DNA of 58,926 bases from Pelagibacteraceae bacterium AG-464-B04. GTDB lineage: Bacteria > Pseudomonadota > Alphaproteobacteria > Pelagibacterales > Pelagibacteraceae. Shown piece by piece: positions 49,598 to 58,066 of the stretch. The position numbers and the translations under genes are program-made. The DNA lies in contig QCRZ01000004.1 of the NCBI GenBank assembly GCA_003209225.1, positions 1 through 58,926 of the forward strand, in the 5' to 3' direction. The number at the start of each line of letters is the position of its first letter. Position 1 is the first letter of the stretch. Under the pieces are notes generated by a model. It did not search any database, was not told the origin of the DNA, and saw only the letters and a program-made list of their open reading frames with translations.

Positions 49598-50404
49598 TTA
49601 CATTTTTATTTTTTTACTGTCTTCTAAATAAGGAAGTCTATTTCTAACTTTTTGAATTAAATTTAAATCAATTTCCCCGATAATTAATTCTTCTTTATCG
49701 TTAGCAGCAACAATATCTAAGCCTTTTGGATCTATAATTTTGCTTTCACCCATAAAATTAATATTATTATTTGTTCCACAATAATTTGCATAAATAACAA
49801 AAATACCATTTTCAAATGCTCTGCTTCTTGAAATATATCTTGCCGCTGCAGGCCATTCGTTTGATTGTCCAGTTGGAGCAATTATTACATTTGTTTTGTT
49901 TTTAGCTGACGCTCTAATGATTTCCGGAAATTCTAATTCATAGCAAATAACCAACGCGATATTCATATCATTTATTTGAAACGAAGAATTTTTTTGTCCA
50001 GGGCTAAAAAGTTCAATTTCATAACCTGTTCTCGGCAAAATAGTTTTTCTATGATTCGCAACAAATTTTCCATCTTTATTAAAACATTGAGCAGAATTAA
50101 ATAACTTATTTGAATTTAATTCAGGGTATCCATAAATTATTGATGTTTTAAATTTAATTGCTAGTTGAGAAATTGATTTTGAAAATTGCCCATCCATTTT
50201 TTCAGCATATTTTTTAATATCATCTGGATTTCCATATCCTGATATAAAAAGTTCAGGACACACTATGAAATCAATCTTCTGATTAGCTTTTCTTATAGCT
50301 TGTTCTAATCGCTCAATACGATCTGTTGGAGATTCTTGTCTACTCCTGTATTGAAATATTCCTGCTTTATATAGTGGAAAGATTGTATTTCCTGAATTCG
50401 ACAT
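49598..50404 (-). CDS. Carbon-nitrogen hydrolase (nitrilase superfamily)
   Basis: VCPELFISGYG, NHRKTILP, LVICYELEFPEIIRASA: the Glu-Lys-Cys triad. Confidence 0.92.
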   Translation of the reverse strand: MSNSGNTIFPLYKAGIFQYRSRQESPTDRIERLEQAIRKANQKIDFIVCPELFISGYGNPDDIKKYAEKMDGQFSKSISQLAIKFKTSIIYGYPELNSNKLFNSAQCFNKDGKFVANHRKTILPRTGYEIELFSPGQKNSSFQINDMNIALVICYELEFPEIIRASAKNKTNVIIAPTGQSNEWPAAARYISRSRAFENGIFVIYANYCGTNNNINFMGESKIIDPKGLDIVAANDKEELIIGEIDLNLIQKVRNRLPYLEDSKKIKM

Positions 50405-50412
50405 TGACTTTT

Positions 50413-51588
50413 CTATTTAATAATTGCTTCTTCAACAGAATTAGGAAAAAAAGTTATAGGTTCGTACCCATCATCAGTAATAACAACGCTATCACCAACT
50501 TGAGCTCTAAAATCTTTTGCATATGTACATCCGTCAACTGAAAATACCATTCCAGATTTTAAAACTGTCTTATCTCCAACAACTAACTCTGGTTTTTCAA
50601 GAAAACTAAAACCTGTTCCTCTGCCACATCTAAATCTAGGGTAATCATAACCTGCCAACTGAATAACTTCTGCGTACGCAGCGTGAACATCTTCTGCCAC
50701 AACGCCTGCTCGAAGTAATTTAAGTGCAGCCGCTTGGCTATCAATACATACTTGATAAGCTTTTTCTTGTGATTTTTCTAAAATTTCCGCAACCCAAAAT
50801 GTTCTGTCAAAACCAAGTTTAAAACGGTGAAAATTATTCATACCACAAAAGCATAAAAATACAGGGTCACCATGTTTTATTATTTTTGTTGAAGCACGAT
50901 GATGAGTCAACAAAGTATCTTTTCCTGAAGCCATAATTTGCAAAAAATGAATTAATGGTGACATTCGTGTCCCTTTATAATTTTTTTCAAGTATTTTTGA
51001 AGATTTTTTTGTTCCAGCTCTAGAAATAGCTAAAGCTACTTCATACTCAGGCACCCCTGCTTTAATAGTTTCACGACCGGCTGTCATCATTGCTAATCCA
51101 ACTTCTCCAGTATATCTAGCCAATTTAAGTTCTTCTTCAGATTTAATCATACGCATACCTGAAGTAATTGGTGTAACATCTATAATTTTATCCTGGCTTA
51201 CTAAGGTATTCAAATAATTGCGCACAATTGCTGCAATATGATTCATTTCGATTGCTAAACTATTTATGTTTTTTAAAATTTTTGGAATAATTTCACGCCA
51301 TTCATTGCCTACTCCATCATTCCATGGCTCAATATGATCAACCATGCCTTCATCTTCTATTAAGCCTGCATCTACACTTGGTGTTATGAGTATAGTTTTA
51401 TCTTCTTTAGGAACTACTAATATTGTTGGACGACCAAATTCCATATGAAGATAATCGTAATACCCAGTATAATAATAAACATTATCATCATCTGTGATCA
51501 TTGCTAAATCAATATTTGATTCTTTTAACTTTGATCTTAAGGTGTTAATTCTATTTTTAAAAATTTTGTTACTTGAGTTTTGCTTCAT
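50413..51588 (-). CDS. M24-family Xaa-Pro peptidase/creatinase-like protein
   Basis: DDDNVYYYTGYYDYLHMEFGRPT, MASGKDTLLTHHRAS, FRCGRGTGFSFLEKPELV. Confidence 0.82.
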   Translation of the reverse strand: MKQNSSNKIFKNRINTLRSKLKESNIDLAMITDDDNVYYYTGYYDYLHMEFGRPTILVVPKEDKTILITPSVDAGLIEDEGMVDHIEPWNDGVGNEWREIIPKILKNINSLAIEMNHIAAIVRNYLNTLVSQDKIIDVTPITSGMRMIKSEEELKLARYTGEVGLAMMTAGRETIKAGVPEYEVALAISRAGTKKSSKILEKNYKGTRMSPLIHFLQIMASGKDTLLTHHRASTKIIKHGDPVFLCFCGMNNFHRFKLGFDRTFWVAEILEKSQEKAYQVCIDSQAAALKLLRAGVVAEDVHAAYAEVIQLAGYDYPRFRCGRGTGFSFLEKPELVVGDKTVLKSGMVFSVDGCTYAKDFRAQVGDSVVITDDGYEPITFFPNSVEEAIIK

Positions 51589-52335
51589 TTAATTGCTATT
51601 AAATAATTTTCCATATCCTTTTATAGAATTATTTTTACCAATTGACTCTAATGTATCCCAAATTAAAGCTTGATTACTAGACAAAACAATTTTGTTTATC
51701 TTTTTTTCAAGTTTATCAATAATTGATAATGTGGGCAATGCAGTACAAGAAACAAAAAGTGCATCGCAATCTTTTAAATCCATATTTGAAAGAACTTCAA
51801 ACAAATAGTCTTGCTTAACTTTTCCAATATCCAAATCATTAGAAATATCAAAGTAAGAATTTGAAGTAACTTCAAAATTTTCTTTTCTAAAAAATTCAAC
51901 TACATCATTATTTAAATCTTTAATATAGGGCGTAAAAACTGAAATTTTTTTTATTTTTAGTTTTTTTAAAGCTTTAATGGCTGCTGTGCTAGGGGTTATT
52001 ACTTTTGCTTCTGGCTTAACTTGTTTAATTTTCGTTTTTACAGAATTATATCCTGCCGCTATAGTCCCCGATGTACAGGCATAAACTACACAATCTATTT
52101 TTTGATCGGGAAGAATATCTTTAGCGACTTCAGTAATCTCTTCGGACATTTTAAGTAAATTTTCATTTGTTAAAGGATTATAACAATGTATTCGATTAAC
52201 AAAAAGATCTATATCTTTATCCTTTATCACATTCGTAAAATCTTTTTCGATGATGAAATCACTTGCTAAAGCTATCAAGCCAACTCTTGGATTCTGGCTT
52301 TCTTCAAATTTAGGATTTATTTTCTTTGATTCCAT
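51589..52335 (-). CDS. Asp/Glu racemase superfamily protein (maleate isomerase / EutA-like)
   Basis: VGLIALASDFIIEKDF, CVVYACTSGTIAAGY, KISVFTPYIKDLNNDVVEFF, CDALFVSCTALPTLSIID. Confidence 0.82.
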   Translation of the reverse strand: MESKKINPKFEESQNPRVGLIALASDFIIEKDFTNVIKDKDIDLFVNRIHCYNPLTNENLLKMSEEITEVAKDILPDQKIDCVVYACTSGTIAAGYNSVKTKIKQVKPEAKVITPSTAAIKALKKLKIKKISVFTPYIKDLNNDVVEFFRKENFEVTSNSYFDISNDLDIGKVKQDYLFEVLSNMDLKDCDALFVSCTALPTLSIIDKLEKKINKIVLSSNQALIWDTLESIGKNNSIKGYGKLFNSN

Positions 52336-52482
52336 AATTAAAATTATAAACGTTAATTAAATATATATTGATAATTTAGTCTAGTTAAATTAACATACCA
52401 TTATAAGCGATACATAACTCGTCATAAATTACTATGAAAGTGGGATCGATCGTCTTTAAAATTTATTTTAAAGGAGATGCTG
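52336..52482. promoter_or_regulatory. Divergent promoter region between the two catabolic arms
   Basis: Only noncoding gap between head-to-head gene sets; AT-rich; AAGGAG SD at 52471-52476 for the plus-strand gene. Confidence 0.6.
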
Positions 52483-53652
52483 ATGAAGATTGGATATTTT
52501 TGTAATACCACTAATTGGACTAAAAAGCCCTATACCAAGATCTTAGATGAAGCTAGGGACATAGCTATTTATTGTGACAAAAATAATTGGGATTCAATTT
52601 GGTTTACCGAACATCATTTCAGTCACGAAGGAATGGAATCATGTGCAAATCCATTAATAATGGGTACAGATATTGCTGCCAGAACTAACAAAATAAGAAT
52701 AGGTCAAGCTTGCAATGTAATTACATTCTGGAATCCCATTAGACTCGCTGAAGATATTGCCACTCTTGATAATCTTTCTAACGGAAGAGTAGAGGTTGGA
52801 GTTGGCAGAGGAATTTATGGTCGAGAGGCACTTCATTTAAATATAGAAGCTGATGTTAAAGACCAGGGAAAAAATAAAAGATTATTTGAAGAAACTTTAA
52901 CAATACTAAAAAAAGCTTGGACAGAAAAATTTTTTGAACATAAGGGTGAATTTTACACATATCCTTCTCCTGATTTCATTTGGCAACATGATATGAGCCC
53001 GCCAAGCGAAGAATTTGTAGATTTAAAAACTAATAAATTAAAAAAAATTAGTGTTATACCTCAACCTTATCAAAAACCTCATCCGCCAATATGGCAAGTA
53101 GTGGACTCTCCCGGTTCAATTGAAAGAGCAGCTAAGCTTGGCATTAACTGTATAATGTGGATACCAACAGTTAAAGTATTAAAAGAAAGATTTGAAATTT
53201 ATAAAAATGCTAAATCAGAATCTGAAAAAAGAGATGTTCCAATGGGAGAAGGAATTTGTTTGGTCCGAGATTTATTTATAGCTGATAGCATGGAAGAAGC
53301 AAAAGAACTTGCTGGAGAACAAATGGTTAATTATATGCGTTGGGTATGTCATTGGCGAGGCTTAGGTAGCCACATGAATCCAGGTGAAGAACTTCCAAAA
53401 ACAAAAAATAAACTTGATTTATTATCATATGATTTCCTTCATAAACGCAATATGCTTTTCGGAACAGTTGAATATGTCATTGAAAAAATAGAAGAGTTAA
53501 AATCTGAATTAAATCTTCAAAATTTACAAGTGTGGTCAAACTTTCCAGGAGTTAAACACGAAGATTGTATGCGGAGTATTAAATTATTTACAGAAAAAGT
53601 TATGCCTCATTTTAAAAATAAATTAAATACAGAAGTTAAAAAAGTATCTTGA
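52483..53652 (+). CDS. LLM class flavin-dependent oxidoreductase
   Basis: FTEHHFSHEGMESCANPLIMGTDIAARTNKIRIGQACNVITFWNPIRLAEDIATLDNLSNGRVEVGVGRG; start set by the SD. Confidence 0.92.
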   Translation: MKIGYFCNTTNWTKKPYTKILDEARDIAIYCDKNNWDSIWFTEHHFSHEGMESCANPLIMGTDIAARTNKIRIGQACNVITFWNPIRLAEDIATLDNLSNGRVEVGVGRGIYGREALHLNIEADVKDQGKNKRLFEETLTILKKAWTEKFFEHKGEFYTYPSPDFIWQHDMSPPSEEFVDLKTNKLKKISVIPQPYQKPHPPIWQVVDSPGSIERAAKLGINCIMWIPTVKVLKERFEIYKNAKSESEKRDVPMGEGICLVRDLFIADSMEEAKELAGEQMVNYMRWVCHWRGLGSHMNPGEELPKTKNKLDLLSYDFLHKRNMLFGTVEYVIEKIEELKSELNLQNLQVWSNFPGVKHEDCMRSIKLFTEKVMPHFKNKLNTEVKKVS

Positions 53653-55358
53653 AAAGTTCGCTAAAAGAAAAAAATAGTCAAAAAATAACTGGTGGGCAAG
53701 CTGCTGTCCAAGCACTAAAAAAAGAAAAAACAAAACATATTTTTGGTTTAATCGGTTCTGCTACTATGGAAATATTCGATGCGCTCTACCAAGAAAAAAC
53801 AATTAATTTTATTGGCGTTAGAGATGAAAGAACAGGAGCTCACATGGCTGATGGATATGCACGAGCTTCTAATAAACCGGGAGTTATACTTGCTGGTCAA
53901 AACGGGCCAGGTGCAACAAACCTAGTAACAGGAATAGCTCAAGCGTCTGCTGCTTTTTCGCCTGTTGTTTCAATAGCAGGATCTTTTTCAACGAAAGATA
54001 AAGTTCAGGATGCTTTTCAAGGTGTTGATCAACAATCTTTATTTAAGACAATAACTAAAAAAACTTGGACAGTTACAGAAACAAAAAAAATACCTAAAAT
54101 ATTTAGTAAAGCATTTAAATTAGCAATGTCTCCGAGAAGAGGACCAGTTCAAATAAATTTACCAAGAAATATTTTGTCTAAGTCAGCTAAATTTAATATT
54201 AATCAAAAAGAAAAATCATACGAAACTGATAATTTTTTTGAAGGAAAAAAAAAAGATATTAAAAGAGCGATTAAAATCATTATTCAAGCAACTAAGCCAA
54301 TTATTATTGTTGGGGGAGGAATTAAGTATAAAGGTAATTATAAAGAGGTAATTAAACTTGCTGAATTAATAAATTCACCAATAATCACTGCGGCAGGACA
54401 TGGTGATGCTATTCCATTTGATTATAAATTAAATGCAGGTCAAATGGGCCCCCGGGGAAATCCGGTCGCTTCAAAACTTGCAAAAGAAGCTGATGTTATT
54501 ATAGCTCTTGGAACGCGTCTTGGATTTAATTCAACTTTCTACTCATATGAAAATTTAAATAGAAAAGCTAAAATTATTCAAGTCGAATTAGAACCAAAAA
54601 TGATAGGAAGATATTTTCCTGTTAAGGTTGGAATTTGTGCAGACGCATCGATGGTAGCAAAACAAATAAGCAAAGAAATTAAAAATAAAAAATTACATTC
54701 GGAAATCGATAATTGGACAAAACAGTATATAAATGAAAAAAAAGCATATTTAATAAAAAGAGATCAAACGCTAGATAAATTTCCTATCCAACCTACTAGT
54801 CTATTTAAACAACTTAGAAAAGTACTTCCAAAAAATTCAGCGATTACTCTTGATGCTGGTACTTTGTGTCTTCAAGCTACCGATGCTCTTGAATATTATG
54901 ATCCACCTTCTTTATTTACTCCTCTCGATTTTGGTTTGGTAGGTTTTTCGTTTGCGTGTGGCCTAGGTGTAAAAATGGCACGTCCAAACAAAACTGTTGT
55001 CAGTTTAATGGGTGATGGAGGTTTTGGTATGACTATTTCTGAATTGAGCACCGCTGTAGACTACAATATTAATACCATTACTATAGTAATGAATAACAAA
55101 AGTTGGGGCGCAGAAAAAGCTTATCAGAAAGACTTTTTTGGAAAACGTTATATAGGAGCTGACATAAGCAGTCCTCCTTTTGATAAAGTTGCCGAACTCT
55201 ATGGCGCAAAGGGTTTTAAAGTTGAACGCATTTCAGAAATAAATGAAGTGGTAAAAGCTGCTTTGGAAACTAACAAACCTTCAGTCATAGATGTTGCGGT
55301 AGATCCTAAAGCACTATACAGTTTTAGAAGAGACAGTTTTAAGCACAGGTCAAAATAA
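53649..55358 (+). CDS. Thiamine-diphosphate-dependent enzyme, acetolactate synthase/sulfoacetaldehyde acetyltransferase-like (TTG start)
   Basis: FGLIGSATMEIFDAL, DGYARASNKPGVILAGQNGPGATNLV, GDGGFGMTISELSTAVDYNINTITIVMNNKSWGAEKAYQKDFFGKR. Confidence 0.9.
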   Translation: MKSSLKEKNSQKITGGQAAVQALKKEKTKHIFGLIGSATMEIFDALYQEKTINFIGVRDERTGAHMADGYARASNKPGVILAGQNGPGATNLVTGIAQASAAFSPVVSIAGSFSTKDKVQDAFQGVDQQSLFKTITKKTWTVTETKKIPKIFSKAFKLAMSPRRGPVQINLPRNILSKSAKFNINQKEKSYETDNFFEGKKKDIKRAIKIIIQATKPIIIVGGGIKYKGNYKEVIKLAELINSPIITAAGHGDAIPFDYKLNAGQMGPRGNPVASKLAKEADVIIALGTRLGFNSTFYSYENLNRKAKIIQVELEPKMIGRYFPVKVGICADASMVAKQISKEIKNKKLHSEIDNWTKQYINEKKAYLIKRDQTLDKFPIQPTSLFKQLRKVLPKNSAITLDAGTLCLQATDALEYYDPPSLFTPLDFGLVGFSFACGLGVKMARPNKTVVSLMGDGGFGMTISELSTAVDYNINTITIVMNNKSWGAEKAYQKDFFGKRYIGADISSPPFDKVAELYGAKGFKVERISEINEVVKAALETNKPSVIDVAVDPKALYSFRRDSFKHRSK

Positions 55359-55946
55359 ATGGAATTAAATTTACGAAAACTTACAAAATTTGTTGATAAA
55401 ACTTTTATTGAAGGCGGTAAAAAAGCTAAAGAACCTGTTCTCTTAGTTTCTGTTGCGGCTGTTATAAAAAATCCTTGGGTTGGAGAATTTATAGAAGATT
55501 TAAAACCAGCTATTTTTGAATTAGCTCCAAAGCTGGGGGATATTTTGGTACCTGAATTAATTAAAGAAATAGGTTCAGGAGAAAAAATTCTTGCTTACGG
55601 AAAAGCTGCGGTCGTTGGTTTAAAAGGTGAAATTGAACATGCTTCTGCATTTATTCATACTTTAAGATTTGGAAATAAATTTAGAGATGCAGTTGGAGGA
55701 ACTTCTTATTTAAGTTTTACGAATATTAGAGGTCCTGCTGGATGTAAGGTTTCTATTCCCATGATGCACAAAACAGATAGTGGGTTAAGACCATATTATT
55801 TAACCCATGAATTTAATATTAATGATGCGCCATGTGATGATGAAATTATAATTGCTATTGGAGGATCACCAGGTGGAAGGGCTCATGCAAGAACTGGAGA
55901 TCGTTACCAAGATATGAAAGAAATGGGCATAAAAAATACAAAGTAA
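55359..55946 (+). CDS. DUF1185 'amino acid synthesis' family protein
   Basis: VVGLKGEIEHASAFIHTLRFGNKFRDAVGGTSYLSFTNIRGPAGCKVSIPMMHK, GGSPGGRAHARTGDRYQDMKEMG. Confidence 0.85.
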   Translation: MELNLRKLTKFVDKTFIEGGKKAKEPVLLVSVAAVIKNPWVGEFIEDLKPAIFELAPKLGDILVPELIKEIGSGEKILAYGKAAVVGLKGEIEHASAFIHTLRFGNKFRDAVGGTSYLSFTNIRGPAGCKVSIPMMHKTDSGLRPYYLTHEFNINDAPCDDEIIIAIGGSPGGRAHARTGDRYQDMKEMGIKNTK

Positions 55947-55953
55947 ATAAAGT

Positions 55954-56748
55954 ATGCCAAAGACTTCAGATGCTTTTAAAACCTTCTATAAATTTAATAA
56001 AGTTAATGATAAAAATGTTATTGTATTCATACATGGCGTTGGTCTAACCAATGAAATGTGGAATTATCAACTCGATTTTTTTAAAGATGATTACAGTGTA
56101 CTTACTTATGACTTATTAGGTCATGGAGAAACACCTATAAAAAAAACTAAATTCAACTTTGATCAATATTCTAAACAATTATTAAATTTAATTAATGAGT
56201 TAAACTTAAATAAAATTCACCTAGTTGGATTTTCACTGGGAGCTCTTATCGCTAGAGATTTTGCTTCTAAACACTCCGATAGATTGTCCTCATTGATAAT
56301 TCATGCGTCCATATACAAAAGATCTGAAGAACAGAAAAGAGTAGTGATAAATAGATTTAATATAGCTAAAATGGACAAGCCTGCTTCCAAAAAACAAGCT
56401 TTAAGACGATGGTTTAATGAAGATTTTATAAAAAAAAATCCAGAAACTTATAAAAAAATATATTTAAATTTAGAAACAAATAATTTAAAAAATTTTTTAA
56501 AGTCCTATGAACTTTTTGTTAACTATCAGGATGATGATAAAATATTAAAAACAATTGACGCTAATACCCTAATAACTACTGGTGAAAATGATGTGGGCTC
56601 TACCCCTGAAATGGCTAGTAATTTAAGCAAGAAAATTAAAAATAGTAATTTTATAACAATAAAAAAGGGTAAACATCTTTGTAGTATAGAATGTTCTAAC
56701 GATGTTAATATAACTTTTAAAAAGTTTATTGATAAAAATAATGACTAA
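55954..56748 (+). CDS. Alpha/beta hydrolase
   Basis: IVFIHGVGLTNEMW-type oxyanion loop, LVGFSLGALIARDFA nucleophile elbow (GFSLG), KKGKHLCSIEC catalytic His. Confidence 0.9.
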   Translation: MPKTSDAFKTFYKFNKVNDKNVIVFIHGVGLTNEMWNYQLDFFKDDYSVLTYDLLGHGETPIKKTKFNFDQYSKQLLNLINELNLNKIHLVGFSLGALIARDFASKHSDRLSSLIIHASIYKRSEEQKRVVINRFNIAKMDKPASKKQALRRWFNEDFIKKNPETYKKIYLNLETNNLKNFLKSYELFVNYQDDDKILKTIDANTLITTGENDVGSTPEMASNLSKKIKNSNFITIKKGKHLCSIECSNDVNITFKKFIDKNND

Positions 56749-57937
56749 ATTTAAAGAATATAAAATGTTTATAGATGGTCAATGGGTTGACTCGGAAAGC
56801 AAAAAAACTTTTGAAACTCTAAATCCTGAAAATAACGAACCATGGGCAATAGTTCCTGAGGCTAGTACCAAAGATGTGGATAACGCAGTTCGAGCAGCAC
56901 AAAAAGCTTTTGAAGGAGAGTGGCCAAAACTATTTCCAAAAGTAAGAGCTAAATATCTAAGAGCTATTGCTATCCAGTTAAGAGAAAATGCTGAACTTTT
57001 AGGAAAAATTGAAACAATAGATACAGGTAAACTTTTTAAAGAAACAAAAGCGCAAGCAAATTATATAGCTGAATATTATGATTATTATGCTGGTCTTGCT
57101 GACAAAGTTGAAGGAACTGTTTTACCAATAGATAAACCGGATATGCAAGTTATAACAACAAGAATACCTATAGGCGTTATTGCAGCAATTATTCCTTGGA
57201 ATTCCCAAATGCTTTTAACAGCTGTAAAAATTGCTCCTGCCTTAGCTATGGGAAATACAGTTGTGGTTAAATCATCAGAGTTAGCACCAGCTACGTTATT
57301 TGAATTTGCAAAACTAATTGAAAAAACAGGAATACCAAAAGGAGTTGTGAATGTAATTAGTGGATTTGGAGATCCGTGTGGTAAAGAATTAACTAGACAT
57401 CCATTTGTTGAAAAAATTGCTTTCACTGGAGGACCGGAAACAGCAAAACATATAATAAAAAATTCTGCTGAAAATTTATCTCAAGTAAGTTTAGAGCTAG
57501 GAGGAAAAAGTCCAGTTGCGGTTTTTGAAGATGCAGACCAAGAAAATGCTCTAAATGGAATAACGGCGGGAATTTTTGGTGCAAGTGGGCAAAGTTGTAT
57601 AGCTGGATCCAGATTATATATACAAAAAAAAATTTATGATAATTTTTTAAATAAATTAATTGAACGTGCAAAAAAAATAAAGCTAGGCAGTCCAATAGAT
57701 CCTAACACACAAATGGGTCCGATAAGTAATTTTAAACAACTTGAAATAATAGAAAAAACAATAAAACTTACCATTGAACAAGGAGGTAAGTTAAGGTGTG
57801 GTGGAAAAAGACATGCTCTTTCAAATAAAGGTTATTATTTTCCAGCTACAATAATTGAATGTAAAAATCATAATCTTCCAACTGCTGAAAATGAACTTTT
57901 TGGCCCTATATTATCAGTAATGGTTTGGTTTATATAA
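56741..57937 (+). CDS. Aldehyde dehydrogenase, C-terminally truncated
   Basis: IIPWNSQMLLTAVKIAPALAMGNTVVVKSSE, VSLELGGKSPVAVFEDAD, GASGQSCIAGSRLY (catalytic Cys); stops as ELFGPILSVMVWFI*, before the usual final ALDH segments. Confidence 0.88.
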   Translation: MTKFKEYKMFIDGQWVDSESKKTFETLNPENNEPWAIVPEASTKDVDNAVRAAQKAFEGEWPKLFPKVRAKYLRAIAIQLRENAELLGKIETIDTGKLFKETKAQANYIAEYYDYYAGLADKVEGTVLPIDKPDMQVITTRIPIGVIAAIIPWNSQMLLTAVKIAPALAMGNTVVVKSSELAPATLFEFAKLIEKTGIPKGVVNVISGFGDPCGKELTRHPFVEKIAFTGGPETAKHIIKNSAENLSQVSLELGGKSPVAVFEDADQENALNGITAGIFGASGQSCIAGSRLYIQKKIYDNFLNKLIERAKKIKLGSPIDPNTQMGPISNFKQLEIIEKTIKLTIEQGGKLRCGGKRHALSNKGYYFPATIIECKNHNLPTAENELFGPILSVMVWFI

Positions 57938-58062
57938 AATTAGGAGAATATGAAAAAGCTATTAAAAGTTATAAAGAAGCACAAAGAGTATATCCTTTTA
58001 TAAAATCTTCAGAGAGGATGATACCACAGCTTAAGGAACTAATAAAAAAAGAAGCTATTTAA
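57922..58062 (+). pseudogene. 3' remnant of a TPR-protein gene fused in another frame to the truncated ALDH
   Basis: Frame reads GLVYIKLGEYEKAIKSYKEAQRVYPFIKSSERMIPQLKELIKKEAI*; TPR consensus with no upstream start in frame. Confidence 0.75.
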
Positions 58063-58066
58063 ATTA

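Noticed and set aside
48416-52335. Assignment as a complete ectoine/hydroxyectoine degradation operon
   Set aside because: DoeA-like and EutA-like proteins fit, but no deacetylase DoeB, transaminase DoeD or EutBC is present and the rightward arm does not belong to that pathway
57085-57426. 113-aa minus-strand ORF, and a neighbouring 90-aa ORF at 57423-57695
   Set aside because: Both antisense to the ALDH gene, which has clear family motifs
43886-57937. Mobile element or prophage carrying the catabolic locus
   Set aside because: No integrase, transposase, tRNA or recognisable direct repeats at the borders; only one border (57.92 kb) shows a breakpoint
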